A stretch of 64,000 bases of DNA from Niastella populi (lineage in GTDB: Bacteria; Bacteroidota; Bacteroidia; Chitinophagales; Chitinophagaceae), in NCBI RefSeq assembly GCF_002078015.1, contig NZ_LWBP01000001.1, positions 434,001 through 498,000 on the forward strand, given 5' to 3'. The notes beneath the pieces are model-generated. The model did not search any database and had not been told where the DNA came from. It saw only the letters and a program-made list of their open reading frames with translations. A program made the translations under genes and the position numbers. Positions 41,730-50,130 of the stretch are shown here, in pieces; the stretch's first letter is position 1; each line of letters begins with the position of its first letter.

Positions 41730-42556
41730 CGGGCGCGGCCGGCCAGCCACAACAAACCGTCGATGATCATTTTGCCCTGTTCTTTACTGTCGAATGTGAA
41801 GGATAATTCTTTATTGGTGCCATGTTCGTAGTCGATATCGTTATGCCCCATATTCAGGTACAGCATTTTGTATTTCCTGTTCGTCCATACCACGGGGTAA
41901 TACCCGCTGCGCCAGATCTCGTGCTGTTTGGGGCCGGTGCCCAGCGGAAAACTGGTTGAATCTATCGACAACAGGATCTCTATATCAGGGTTTTGCCGCA
42001 GGTCTTTCTCCCATTTATACCATTCATTGGGCGCCGAGCTGAAGGTGACCGGTACATGCCGGGTGACCGGATGCTTCTTTTTTTCTACCCGTAATACCGC
42101 TGCCGTTGGCCGCCAGGTATTGCCTGCATATTGGCCGGAACCCAGGAGCTCGTTATGGTACCAGTTCCAGTTCTGCGGATAGGTGGAAGGTGTTAGTGCA
42201 AAACCGGCAAAATGAAAACCTAAAAAGGCGCCGCCATTTCGCATATAGTGCTCGAACGCGGTGCGTTGTGCGGGATCGTTGGGCCGGGTATCTAAAAAAA
42301 CAACCACCTGGTATTTTGAAAGTTCGGTTGCGTTCAACCGGTTCCAGTCGTTGGTTGAATCGTACCGGAAATGATATATTGCCGCCTGTTTTGCAAACCA
42401 CCGGTTAGCCTCATGAACAAAGCTGATATGCGCCATGTCGTTTTTGGCGGTATAAAATGCAATGACGTTGAATTTTGCTTTTTGTTGAGCCGTAACACGA
42501 GTGAACGGAAGCACAAACAGAAGCAATACAATGACCAGGTAACGGGTATATGGCAT
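41726..42556 (-). CDS. ThuA domain-containing secreted protein
   Basis: This 276-aa protein has a signal peptide (MPYTRYLVIVLLLFVLPFTRVTAQ) and a ThuA-like core: FNVIAFYTAKNDMAHISFVHEANRWF, VVVFLDTRP, GGAFLGFHFAGF, HPVTRHVP and YLNMGHNDIDYEHGTNKELSFTFDS. ThuA-like proteins have an amidotransferase-like fold and are often tied to trehalose or sugar metabolism, but their reaction is not known. The ThuA domain fills nearly the whole protein. The 3' end touches the kinase stop. Confidence 0.85.
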   Translation of the reverse strand: MPYTRYLVIVLLLFVLPFTRVTAQQKAKFNVIAFYTAKNDMAHISFVHEANRWFAKQAAIYHFRYDSTNDWNRLNATELSKYQVVVFLDTRPNDPAQRTAFEHYMRNGGAFLGFHFAGFALTPSTYPQNWNWYHNELLGSGQYAGNTWRPTAAVLRVEKKKHPVTRHVPVTFSSAPNEWYKWEKDLRQNPDIEILLSIDSTSFPLGTGPKQHEIWRSGYYPVVWTNRKYKMLYLNMGHNDIDYEHGTNKELSFTFDSKEQGKMIIDGLLWLAGRAR

Positions 42557-42587
42557 GCTGTGAGAGTTGCGTAAACCGAAGGTAAGG

Positions 42588-42660
42588 ATAATTGATTGAC
42601 GGTTGATAGGTTGACAGAGCCTGCCCGATGAAGTTACAGGTTAACAAGGTGGTAAAGCTT
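42588..42660. repeat. Intergenic word array (GTTGATAGGTTGACAG / GTTACAGGTTAACAAGG type)
   Basis: GATTGACGGTTGATAGGTTG and GTTACAGGTTAACAAGG words fill this part of the gap. The latter resembles GTTTACAGGTTAACAAGG in the array after pxpA (11480-11500). No inverted partner was found. Confidence 0.55.
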
Positions 42661-42776
42661 AACGATAATATTGTCAGGCAAAGTGTAATAATTCCATTTA
42701 TAATGCGTCTAATGGATTTTTATAATATTTTAGCGATCGTAGCAACCTATTATTAAATAAAACGCCTATATCTATT

Positions 42777-43598
42777 ATGACCAGGAAACTGATATTACAA
42801 ACAGCCATATTAGTTGTATTCGTTCAGGTTGGTTATGCACAAAATAATTGCACACCAATATTTAACAGTTTGGCCAATCATAAAATGAATTCCTGCGAAA
42901 GCAAAGAGTTCGAAAAGCTGGAGCTGTATAAAAAAGATAAAAAAGGCGAAACCTATTTTCAGAAAGCTGGCGAATTTATGAAAGCGGCGTTTTCATTTAC
43001 CGGCGATTTCAATGCCCGTCCTTCAGAGGTTCAGATCTACCAGAATTATGTAAATGCCATTACAAAGGCCGGTGGTGAAGTGTTGTATAACGGCGGAAAA
43101 GGCGTGTATGGAAAGCTGATCAAATCGGGTGATGTATACTGGATAAGAGTATATACCGATGGCAGTGGCTGGTACTGGCTCGAAACGGTTAAAGAAGCTT
43201 CCATGCGGCAGGATGTAGCGGTAACGGCTGATGAAATTAACAAAACGATCCGCGAAGATGGTAAGATCCCGTTATATGGGATTTATTTCGATACTGATAA
43301 AGCCATCCTGAAGCCGGAATCAACCCCTACGCTTACCTCAATTGCCGGATTTCTGACAGCTAATCCCTCCATTACAGTTTTCATTGTAGGCCATACCGAT
43401 AATACAGGCGATTACCTGCATAATATAAAATTGTCGAAAGAAAGAGCCGCAGCCGTGGTGAATGAACTGGTGAGTAAATACAAGATCAGCAAAACCCGGT
43501 TGATACCCGATGGTGTTGGCCCGCTGGCGCCGGTTGCAGCCAATAATACCGATGAGAAAAAGGCGAAGAACAGAAGGGTAGAAGTGGTAGCGAAATAA
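42777..43598 (+). CDS. OmpA family outer membrane protein
   Basis: This 273-aa protein has a signal peptide (MTRKLILQTAILVVFVQVGYAQ), a DUF4892-like N-terminal half with Cys residues (NNCTPIFNSLANHKMNSCES), and a C-terminal OmpA domain. That domain contains GIYFDTDKAILKPES, VFIVGHTDNTGD and LSKERAAAVVNEL, the peptidoglycan-binding pattern. It probably links the outer membrane to the cell wall. The gene is monocistronic, with a repeat array downstream. Confidence 0.9.
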   Translation: MTRKLILQTAILVVFVQVGYAQNNCTPIFNSLANHKMNSCESKEFEKLELYKKDKKGETYFQKAGEFMKAAFSFTGDFNARPSEVQIYQNYVNAITKAGGEVLYNGGKGVYGKLIKSGDVYWIRVYTDGSGWYWLETVKEASMRQDVAVTADEINKTIREDGKIPLYGIYFDTDKAILKPESTPTLTSIAGFLTANPSITVFIVGHTDNTGDYLHNIKLSKERAAAVVNELVSKYKISKTRLIPDGVGPLAPVAANNTDEKKAKNRRVEVVAK

Positions 43599-43601
43599 GG
43601 C

Positions 43602-43706
43602 ACAAGGCTAAAGGCTAAAGGCATAAAGCTACAGGCTAAAGGCATAAGGCGTAAGGCGTAAGGCTAAAGGCATAAGGCTAAAGGCATAAAGGCAGAAGGC
43701 AGAACC
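43602..43706. repeat. Intergenic word array (AAGGCTAAAGGCATAAGGC type)
   Basis: After the OmpA stop, about 100 bp consist of AAGGCTAAAGGCATAAGGC variations, all in one orientation without a visible inverted arm. The words are related to GCTTAAGGC at 8246-8290. The gap to the helicase start also contains the helicase promoter and leader. Confidence 0.75.
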
Positions 43707-43893
43707 CAAGATCCAAAGGGCAAACCCGGCTAAACAGGATAAAAAAGAAGGGGCGGTTAAAAAAAATCGGTGTTAAGTTGATGGCATACCTGCTATGATT
43801 TTGGTGGGCGGGAAATTCATAAAAACAGGCTGTTTTGTTGTTTTGCAGAGGTAACTGGTTTTTAATGAATTAGTTATGTTGATAACAGATTGA

Positions 43894-43925
43894 TTTTACC
43901 AGGCCATTTTAATGTTGTACCTTTG
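43894..43925 (+). promoter_or_regulatory. Promoter of the DEAD-box helicase gene
   Basis: TACCTTTG (43918-43925) matches TAnnTTTG exactly, and TTTT at 43894-43897 lies 20 bp upstream as a degenerate -33. The transcript starts near 43931 and has a leader of about 120 nt before the TTG start codon. GGTAAG (43982-43987) and GTAAGC (43991-43996) can each pair with GCTTACC (44020-44026), giving a leader stem. Confidence 0.6.
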
Positions 43926-44051
43926 CGCAACTTATTTCCGTCCTGCACCTATCTTGATTTCTCGCTGTTCAACATTTGTGAAGGTAAGAGCGTAAGCCCG
44001 GTATGTGTCTTGAAGGCAGCTTACCATCATTTTTCATTAAAATTTCAAAAA

Positions 44052-45314
44052 TTGTCATTCGAAAAGTTAAAAATTATAGAGCCGATCTTAAAGGCGCTTA
44101 GAAACGAAGGTTATTCAAATCCTACTCCCATCCAGGAACAGTCTATACCTATCATACTTCAACGTAAAGATCTGTTTGGCTGTGCCCAGACAGGTACCGG
44201 TAAAACCGCAGCTTTTGCTATTCCGGTTCTTCAGTTAATACATGAACACAAACAAACGGTTAAACAACCCAATACGATAAAAGCGTTGGTGTTAACACCT
44301 ACGCGTGAACTGGCCATGCAGATACAGGAAAGCTTTGAGGCATATGGTAAGTTCACCGGTATAAACCATACCGTGGTTTTTGGCGGTGTGTCACAATGGA
44401 CGCAGGTAAACGCACTGAGAAGAGGTGTTGATATTTTGGTTGCTACACCCGGCCGTTTGCTCGATCTGATCAACCAGAATGTAGTAAGGCTTGGTGATCT
44501 GAAATTACTGGTGCTCGATGAAGCAGACCGTATGCTGGATATGGGTTTCGTAAACGATGTAAAAAAGATCATTGCCAAAACTCCCAGGCAAAAGCAAACG
44601 CTTTTCTTTTCGGCAACGATGGCGCCCGACATTCGTAGGCTGGCCGATTCTCTGTTGATCAACCCGTTGAAAGTGGAAGTAACCCCGGTTGCAACCACTG
44701 CCGAAACCATACAACAGGCGGTTTGTTTTGTTGAAAAGAAAAATAAACCCGCTTTGTTACTGCATCTGTTGACCAATACCGATATTCCCATGGCGCTGGT
44801 ATTTACCCGCACCAAACACGGGGCCGACAGGGTTGCCAAAGAATTGAACCGGTCGGGCATAAGGGCAGAAGCCATTCACGGCAACAAATCGCAGCAGGCG
44901 CGGCAGAAAGCCCTGCACCAGTTCAGGCTAAAACAAATTAAAGTACTGGTTGCAACAGATATTGCAGCAAGAGGCATAGATATTGATGAGTTGAGCCATG
45001 TTATTAATTTTGAGTTACCTAACGTACCTGAAACGTATGTGCACCGGATAGGCCGCACGGGGCGTGCAGGCGCCAGCGGTATAGCCATTTCTTTCTGCGA
45101 CCGGGAAGAAAAAGCATACCTGAAGGATATTCAAAAATTAACAAGTTGTTTGATACCGGTAGAAGGTGATCATCCATTTAAGGATGCCCCGGTTAATAAC
45201 GACCTTAGAAAACAGGCCAGAACGCCTTATGAAATGGCCAAACCGAAACCGGCAAAGCGTTTTTCACGTGACAACAAACGCCCGGGCCGTTTTAATACCA
45301 GAGTAGTACAATAA
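44052..45314 (+). CDS. DEAD-box RNA helicase
   Basis: This 420-aa RhlE-type helicase carries the Q motif YSNPTPIQEQSIP, Walker A AQTGTGKTAAFA, PTRELA, DEAD box VLDEADRMLDMGF, SAT, and ATDIAARGIDIDELSHVINFELP and HRIGRTGRAG. The homologous start is LSFEKLKIIEPIL, which reads TTG TCA TTC: TTG at 44052 is taken as start. The ORF stays open upstream to 43890, but that part is leader. It unwinds RNA, e.g. in ribosome assembly or cold adaptation. A conserved small gene and an RRM gene follow. Confidence 0.92.
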   Translation: MSFEKLKIIEPILKALRNEGYSNPTPIQEQSIPIILQRKDLFGCAQTGTGKTAAFAIPVLQLIHEHKQTVKQPNTIKALVLTPTRELAMQIQESFEAYGKFTGINHTVVFGGVSQWTQVNALRRGVDILVATPGRLLDLINQNVVRLGDLKLLVLDEADRMLDMGFVNDVKKIIAKTPRQKQTLFFSATMAPDIRRLADSLLINPLKVEVTPVATTAETIQQAVCFVEKKNKPALLLHLLTNTDIPMALVFTRTKHGADRVAKELNRSGIRAEAIHGNKSQQARQKALHQFRLKQIKVLVATDIAARGIDIDELSHVINFELPNVPETYVHRIGRTGRAGASGIAISFCDREEKAYLKDIQKLTSCLIPVEGDHPFKDAPVNNDLRKQARTPYEMAKPKPAKRFSRDNKRPGRFNTRVVQ

Positions 45315-45341
45315 ATATCTTATATAGCAAATGTTTATTTT

Positions 45342-45593
45342 ATGACAAACGTTCAGATTGAAAAGTTCCTCCAGCAAAATTACCTCGATAAAACACCGGT
45401 TAAGGTTAGTTTTAAGGGAAGAAAACCCATTGTAGGAATATTTATAACATCAGCCGATTACGGGGAGTTAAAGGCAAAGAATTTTTGGCGGATAGTTGGC
45501 GAGGTGAACATTGAAAACTACCAGAAGTCGAAAGATATGAGCCTGGCTAGAATGTTTAGCGGCTCTGAGTTCACCAGGCTTTCAAACCCTTAA
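45342..45593 (+). CDS. Conserved small protein after the helicase, unknown function
   Basis: This 83-aa protein has the core TPVKVSFKGRKPIVGIFITSADYGELKAKNFWRIVGEVNIENY and ends KDMSLARMFSGSEFTRLS. I do not recognise a named family. A short gene in this position follows helicase genes in related genomes, as far as I recall. The pattern of a strand, a turn with Gly and a basic stretch recalls Sm/SH3-like beta barrels, but this is only a guess. It lies 27 bp after the helicase and may be co-transcribed. Confidence 0.6.
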   Translation: MTNVQIEKFLQQNYLDKTPVKVSFKGRKPIVGIFITSADYGELKAKNFWRIVGEVNIENYQKSKDMSLARMFSGSEFTRLSNP

Positions 45594-45754
45594 ATAGCTG
45601 GTTAACAATTTAAGTTGGTATACTCTTGTAAAAGAGTTATCTTTAATAACGACAATTGAGTTTTACACTAAAGTATTTGAAACGATATTTGTTAAAATAA
45701 GCTTCTACTTTTTGTGCGTTCTCAGTTCATTTATCACTTTTTAATTTTACAGTA

Positions 45755-46060
45755 ATGAATTTGTATGTCTCAAACTTAGGGTTTCATGTTAATGATGATG
45801 ACCTAATTAAATTATTTTCGGCTTATGGTAACGTTACCTCTGCGAAAGTAATAACAGACAGAGAAACTGGCAGATCACGCGGTTTTGCTTTTGTTGAAAT
45901 GTCTTCTGAGGAAGAAGGAAAAAAGGCCATTCAGGGTCTGGAAGGAAAAGACGTTGAGGGCAGAAATATCTCTGTTTCCGTTGCAAGACCCAAAACCGAC
46001 AGAGGAAACTCTTTTGGTGGCGGCGGTGGTCGTGGCGGCAACCGTGGTTCCAGATGGTAG
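45755..46060 (+). CDS. RRM domain RNA-binding protein
   Basis: This 101-aa protein is one RRM domain with RNP2 NLYVSNLGF (residues 2-10) and RNP1 SRGFAFVEM (about 42-50), followed by a Gly/Arg-rich tail (GGGGGRGGNRGSRW). It is the usual small Bacteroidetes/cyanobacterial-type RNA-binding protein, probably cold-induced. The long AT-rich gap upstream contains candidate promoter words but no exact match. A strong terminator follows. Confidence 0.93.
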   Translation: MNLYVSNLGFHVNDDDLIKLFSAYGNVTSAKVITDRETGRSRGFAFVEMSSEEEGKKAIQGLEGKDVEGRNISVSVARPKTDRGNSFGGGGGRGGNRGSRW

Positions 46061-46103
46061 AAGCCGATAATGCTTTTATATCGACATGATTAAAAAATAA
46101 TTT

Positions 46104-46136
46104 GAAACCTTCAGCCCCCAGGCTGAGGGTTTTTTA
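46104..46136 (+). terminator. Intrinsic terminator after the RRM gene
   Basis: CCTTCAGCC (46108-46116) pairs with GGCTGAGGG (46121-46129), with a 4-nt loop and TTTTTT after. Confidence 0.92.
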
Positions 46137-46216
46137 TTTATATGATGTTTGGGAGCGCCATTGATTTTGTACATTTCTTGCACCGACTGTGTGGCTGATA
46201 TTGGGTAAACTTGCAT

Positions 46217-46747
46217 ATGGAACAATCTGTTGAAATTACCGGTCAGCGCGGTATCGTGTTGCGGCCTTTATTGCCGGCCGATGCAGCGGCGCTTGCTTCT
46301 ATAGCCAATGATGCCTCTATAGTACCTTTTATACGTGATGCATTCCCACATCCCTATACCATTGCCCATGCGCGGAACTTCATACATTTTGCCGCAGGGG
46401 ATAACCATTTAAAAAGTTGGGGTATTTTTGAAAACGGGCAGCTGGCCGGCGTTATAAGCGTAACCCTGCAGGATGATATTTACCGGCATTCCGCCGAAAT
46501 AGGTTTCTGGCTGGGCGCTGCCTTTCGAAAGCGCGGGATCATCACTGAAGCCATCGGGCTTGTTTGCCGGTATGTGTTCAGTCAACTGCCGGTGGTGCGC
46601 ATATTCGCGCATGTATTCATACATAATGAGGCTTCTAAAAAGGCCCTGCTGAACAATGGCTTCGAAATAGAAGGAATACGCAAAAAAGGATCGATCAAAA
46701 ACAAAGAACTGATCGATGATATCTTAATGGCAAAATTAAAAAGCTGA
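46217..46747 (+). CDS. GNAT family N-acetyltransferase
   Basis: This 176-aa protein is a RimJ/RimL-like acetyltransferase (LRPLLPADAAALASIANDASIVPFIRDAF; AEIGFWLGAAFRKRGIITEAIGLVCRYVF; HNEASKKALLNNGFEIEGIRKKG). The ATG at 46217 is chosen; an upstream TTG would add two residues. The stop TGA overlaps the next start (TGATG), so the next gene is translationally coupled. The acetylated substrate is unknown. Confidence 0.9.
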   Translation: MEQSVEITGQRGIVLRPLLPADAAALASIANDASIVPFIRDAFPHPYTIAHARNFIHFAAGDNHLKSWGIFENGQLAGVISVTLQDDIYRHSAEIGFWLGAAFRKRGIITEAIGLVCRYVFSQLPVVRIFAHVFIHNEASKKALLNNGFEIEGIRKKGSIKNKELIDDILMAKLKS

Positions 46748-47688
46748 TGCCGGAAAAACTAGCGAACAAAATAGCGCAACGTACAGGTAACCATCAGTTG
46801 ATCGACCTGCTGGCAGGGCAATTGCCGGGCGCCGATTGTAACTCCCTGTTGCTGGAAGTATTTGCGCGCAGAACAAAACAACTGACCGCCCCCGAATTGT
46901 TGAAGCAATATGAGAAGAACCGTTTTGTGCAACCGGCGGAAACCGATTTCATCCGCCTCATGGAACAATCCCTGCTTACGCTTAAAAATTTACAGGGCCA
47001 TGGTTTCATCCCTTTGCAAATGTCGCCGCTGAGCCAGTTGGGAACCAGTTCGGTTGTGGGTACCGTTGATCAGAATAAAGTGGTTTCCGCCCTTCGCAAT
47101 TGCGAGGTGTTGTCCGACGCTACCAATGCGCTGGCCCTGCATATTTGTAGTCAGAAGAAAAGGCAAAAGCAAACAGCTTCATCGGCGCATATAAAACATT
47201 GTACGGTGCAACGGCATGTACGGGCGCAGCAATTCAATGTAAAAGGCTTTGCACCGCACTTTACGATCGGCTGCCTGGTTTCATCGGGCGTCGATACCGG
47301 TAACTTTGCATTTGAGAAAAAGGCGCTTGGCGATCATTTCAGTGCGTTGAGCGATGTGCTTACGACGGTGTTCAATACCGGTAAAGTACGGTTCCGCCTG
47401 CAGCAAAGAGAAGGATACCCTTCGCATTTCATTCCTGCGGTTTTGGCGTATCTTCAAAACAACTTCGCCGGTATGGAAGTGACCGTGGATGAACAACCCG
47501 GTAAAAACAGTTATTATAAAGGAATTCAGTTCAAGGCTGATATAACTGTAAAACAGCGTCACTTTGAAATTGCCGATGGCGGGTTCGTCGACTGGACCCA
47601 ACAGATGCTCAATAATAAAAAAGAGCGCTTTTTTATTGCCGGGTTCGGACTTGAATTGCTGAATAAACTTGAAGAAGGATTGTTATAA
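46747..47688 (+). CDS. Class II aminoacyl-tRNA-synthetase-like protein (degenerate), function unknown
   Basis: This 313-aa protein is coupled to the GNAT gene. It is not a known enzyme. The segment FVQPAETDFIRLMEQSLLTLKNLQGHGFIPLQMSPLSQLGTSS and the later FEIADGGFVDWTQQMLNNKKERFFIAGFGLELL recall the ends of the HisRS/HisZ catalytic fold. The latter is motif 3-like, but the motif 3 Arg (as in GLERL) is replaced. This suggests a class II synthetase paralogue that lost catalysis. The resemblance is by eye only. Confidence 0.45.
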   Translation: MPEKLANKIAQRTGNHQLIDLLAGQLPGADCNSLLLEVFARRTKQLTAPELLKQYEKNRFVQPAETDFIRLMEQSLLTLKNLQGHGFIPLQMSPLSQLGTSSVVGTVDQNKVVSALRNCEVLSDATNALALHICSQKKRQKQTASSAHIKHCTVQRHVRAQQFNVKGFAPHFTIGCLVSSGVDTGNFAFEKKALGDHFSALSDVLTTVFNTGKVRFRLQQREGYPSHFIPAVLAYLQNNFAGMEVTVDEQPGKNSYYKGIQFKADITVKQRHFEIADGGFVDWTQQMLNNKKERFFIAGFGLELLNKLEEGLL

Positions 47689-47691
47689 GGT

Positions 47692-47775
47692 ATGAGTAAA
47701 GTTGTATTTGAAAATGAAACCACCTCTTTTACCCCAGGGCGTAACGACCAGGCTTCAATATATGATAAGGCCTGA
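47692..47775 (+). CDS. Possible 27-codon ORF, low confidence
   Basis: An ATG 3 bp after the preceding stop opens 27 codons (MSKVVFENETTSFTPGRNDQASIYDKA). The composition is coding-like and there is no repeat in it, but it is too short to judge. It could be translated by coupling or be just 3' UTR. Confidence 0.25.
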   Translation: MSKVVFENETTSFTPGRNDQASIYDKA

Positions 47776-47791
47776 TTTAGCAAACAGCAAC

Positions 47792-47813
47792 GGCCCCCGA
47801 GGAATCGGGGGCC
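47792..47813. terminator. Bidirectional terminator between convergent genes
   Basis: GGCCCCCGA (47792-47800) pairs perfectly with TCGGGGGCC (47805-47813) around GGAA, between convergent genes. AACAGC/GTTGTTGC flank and extend it. Confidence 0.8.
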
Positions 47814-47853
47814 CTGTATATGTTGTTGCTTTCTCTATTTAAACGTCTCTGTA

Positions 47854-48855
47854 TTATCTTTTAATAAAGGTCCTGGTAGTAGCAGTACCGTCACTCAACA
47901 CGATCACTGCCGAATAGGTTCCGGCCGCCAGCTGCTGCACGTTGATCGTATACGAGGCAGTGTGTTGTGGTTTAGCATATGCTACCAGGCTGCCCGCCGT
48001 ATTATAAATATTCACCGATCTCAACTGCAGGTTACCACCGGCCACTACAGTAAGCACATTGCCGGCCGGAACCGGATACAGCCAAACATCGCCCGGCTGG
48101 TCGTTTTTAACGGCAACGGTTTTTGAATAAGTATACTTACCATCGAGGTCGTTCTGGCGCACGCGATAGAAACTGATGGCTGCAGGCAGGTTATTGTCGT
48201 TAAGGGAATAGTTATTGGGACCTGTCGTATTATTCGCTTTTATCGTATTGCCGAGATTGGTCCAGTTGGTGCCATTCGCGCTTTTTTCAACCTGGTAATT
48301 GGCGCAATTGTCTTCATCGGCGGTTTTCCAGCTTATTTGTATAAGTCCGTTGCGGCGTTGTGCATACACATCGAGCCATACCATGGGCAGCGGGCCTGAG
48401 GCTGCTGTTCCCAATGTAAGTTCATTCAGGGCAATACCCGAAAGGGTGGTGGTAACAAAGTTGCCGGTGCCGTTGCGAATGACATTTGTGATATAGGCGT
48501 TCCACCCGCTTCCATTGTGCACGTTAAGGGCCAATACGTTCTCACCAAGGCCGTTCAATTCCGTATCGCGATAATAGATAGTAACATCACCGGTAAACGG
48601 TGCAAGCGAATTGTTCCATTGATATACCCGGCTGATATGCGGATTGCTGCCATTGTGCAATGGAGTGGCCGACCGTTGTAAACCGTTGACACCGGTAATG
48701 GTATATGCGCCTGATGGCGTCAGTACCAGGCTGTCGACAGCAACCGCTGTGCCGGCTTCAATATAAAATGTGGCACCGGGTGTAAGGTACAGGCTGCTCT
48801 GTGCCGAAACTGCAGCCGGTAATAACAATATGGTTAAGAAGAATAAATTCCGCAT
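47854..48855 (-). CDS. T9SS type A sorting domain-containing secreted protein
   Basis: This 333-aa protein has a signal peptide (MRNLFFLTILLLPAAVSAQ) and several beta-sandwich-like segments. The C-terminal sorting domain (about the last 75 residues) starts VWLYPVPAGNVLTVVAGGN and has LQLRSVNIYNTAGSLVAY and LAAGTYSAVIVLSDGTATTRTFIKR. This is the Por secretion-type tail that directs export by the type IX system. The ATG at 48855 is chosen for the signal peptide. The role of the body is unknown; it may be a surface or adhesion protein. Confidence 0.88.
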   Translation of the reverse strand: MRNLFFLTILLLPAAVSAQSSLYLTPGATFYIEAGTAVAVDSLVLTPSGAYTITGVNGLQRSATPLHNGSNPHISRVYQWNNSLAPFTGDVTIYYRDTELNGLGENVLALNVHNGSGWNAYITNVIRNGTGNFVTTTLSGIALNELTLGTAASGPLPMVWLDVYAQRRNGLIQISWKTADEDNCANYQVEKSANGTNWTNLGNTIKANNTTGPNNYSLNDNNLPAAISFYRVRQNDLDGKYTYSKTVAVKNDQPGDVWLYPVPAGNVLTVVAGGNLQLRSVNIYNTAGSLVAYAKPQHTASYTINVQQLAAGTYSAVIVLSDGTATTRTFIKR

Positions 48856-48877
48856 ACAACTTGTGATTAACAAAATG

Positions 48878-48885
48878 CAAACCTA
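48878..48885 (-). promoter_or_regulatory. Predicted -7 box of the T9SS protein gene
   Basis: The minus strand reads TAGGTTTG, an exact TAnnTTTG. A TCTG lies 18 bp upstream as a partial -33 box. The leader is about 17 nt. Confidence 0.45.
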
Positions 48886-48904
48886 CGGTGTCATTGCGCG
48901 GTAC

Positions 48905-49055
48905 AGAGAGCAATTGTATGTAAGCAACCATATTTTGTATGTGAACGGCGTAATCAATTGGCAACAGGAAATGGGCAACAGGCAGGTCTGTTTTTCGCCT
49001 TCGTTTTAATTCCGTCGTTCACATACAAATTCCCGCCGTTTGCATACAAGGGCTC
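48905..49055. repeat. Nested inverted repeat around a spacer
   Basis: TTTGTATGTGAACG (48934-48947) is perfectly inverted at 49016-49029 (CGTTCACATACAAA). An outer pair, GAGC..TTGTATG (48908-48920) and CATACAA..GCTC (about 49043-49054), extends it. The spacer holds GGCAACAGG words. It lies in the gap between two divergent secreted-protein genes. Confidence 0.7.
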
Positions 49056-49170
49056 CATTACCGCTTCAAAGTATTTATAATATTGCATCGCTGTGTCGCA
49101 GCATTCATCTCCAGGTCCTTCGCAAAAGCCATTGGTATAAACTTTCAAATCTCAAAATAAATACAAGGGT

Positions 49171-50091
49171 ATGAACCGTATATTTATAAGTACATGTTGT
49201 GCATTACTTTTAATTTCAACCACCTATGGCCAGAGCGTAGGCATAGGGACCAGCCAGCCAAATGCCAGTGCTGCGCTCGACATTCAAAGTAGCAATAAAG
49301 GCCTGTTGATACCACGGATTGATGTGGCTGCCGTTGCTGCCCCGGCAAATGGCCTGATGATATTTAACGTGAATCCCTCGTCAGCTTATGGCACGGGATT
49401 ATATATTAATATGGGAACCAGTTTTGCACCGCAATGGGTGCGCGTGGCTTCATCGGAGTCGGGTAATTTTATCCGTAACCAGCAAACGCAGCAGCTAAAC
49501 AGCGGATTCAATATTTCAGGAAACGGCACTATTGGCGGTTTCCTGCTTGCAGGTAATAACACCAGCCTGTCAATCCCAATGGAGATCAGGTCTTCCAATT
49601 CATTATTAACAGGGATGGTAATACGCAATACTTCAAATAACGCCTCCTGGTCATTTCGTGTAAACGGATCTGCCAGTGCTGTTCCCGGGGCTTTTGTGCT
49701 TCAAAGTAACGGAAACAATGCAAACCATATTATAGCGGTTGACGGCAAGGTGGGCATCAATAAGTCAGATGCGCCCACCGAAGCGCTGGATGTAGATGGC
49801 AATATTAAAGCCTCAGGTGTTTTCCTTGTCGATCTTAAAACCACCAGATATGATTTCTCTATCTCTGGAAATAGCTACGGCTATGGAACTGTGTCCTGTC
49901 CGCCCGGTTACCGGTTGATCACCGGCGGCGGCGGCCATCGTGATTATAACAGTGCGGTGAGCGACATCGAGCTGGCGTACAATGGTCCCGATCCTTCAGC
50001 ACCAACCACCACGTGGCGGATCATGGTAGATAATACCAGCAGCCGCAGCAGGGCCATGGTTGTCTTTTGTAATTGTGCGAAGGTGCGGTAG
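49171..50091 (+). CDS. Secreted protein with VGIGT-type repeats, unknown function
   Basis: This 306-aa protein has a signal peptide (MNRIFISTCCALLLISTTYG). The sequence SVGIGTSQPNASAALDIQSSNKGLLIPR follows, a pattern that recurs in large secreted Bacteroidetes proteins similar to tail-fibre repeats (a second copy: KVGINKSDAPTEALDVDG). The C-terminal part (SCPPGYRLITGGGGHRDY) with Cys at CNCAKVR resembles a small stalk-end domain. No enzyme signature. It may be an adhesin or surface stalk. Confidence 0.6.
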   Translation: MNRIFISTCCALLLISTTYGQSVGIGTSQPNASAALDIQSSNKGLLIPRIDVAAVAAPANGLMIFNVNPSSAYGTGLYINMGTSFAPQWVRVASSESGNFIRNQQTQQLNSGFNISGNGTIGGFLLAGNNTSLSIPMEIRSSNSLLTGMVIRNTSNNASWSFRVNGSASAVPGAFVLQSNGNNANHIIAVDGKVGINKSDAPTEALDVDGNIKASGVFLVDLKTTRYDFSISGNSYGYGTVSCPPGYRLITGGGGHRDYNSAVSDIELAYNGPDPSAPTTTWRIMVDNTSSRSRAMVVFCNCAKVR

Positions 50092-50130
50092 GGGCATTGG
50101 AAGAAAATATCAGGGGTGTACTCTAAATAA

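Noticed and set aside
44231-44875. 214-aa minus-strand ORF inside the DEAD-box gene
   Set aside because: Antisense shadow of a well-supported helicase; no family resemblance.
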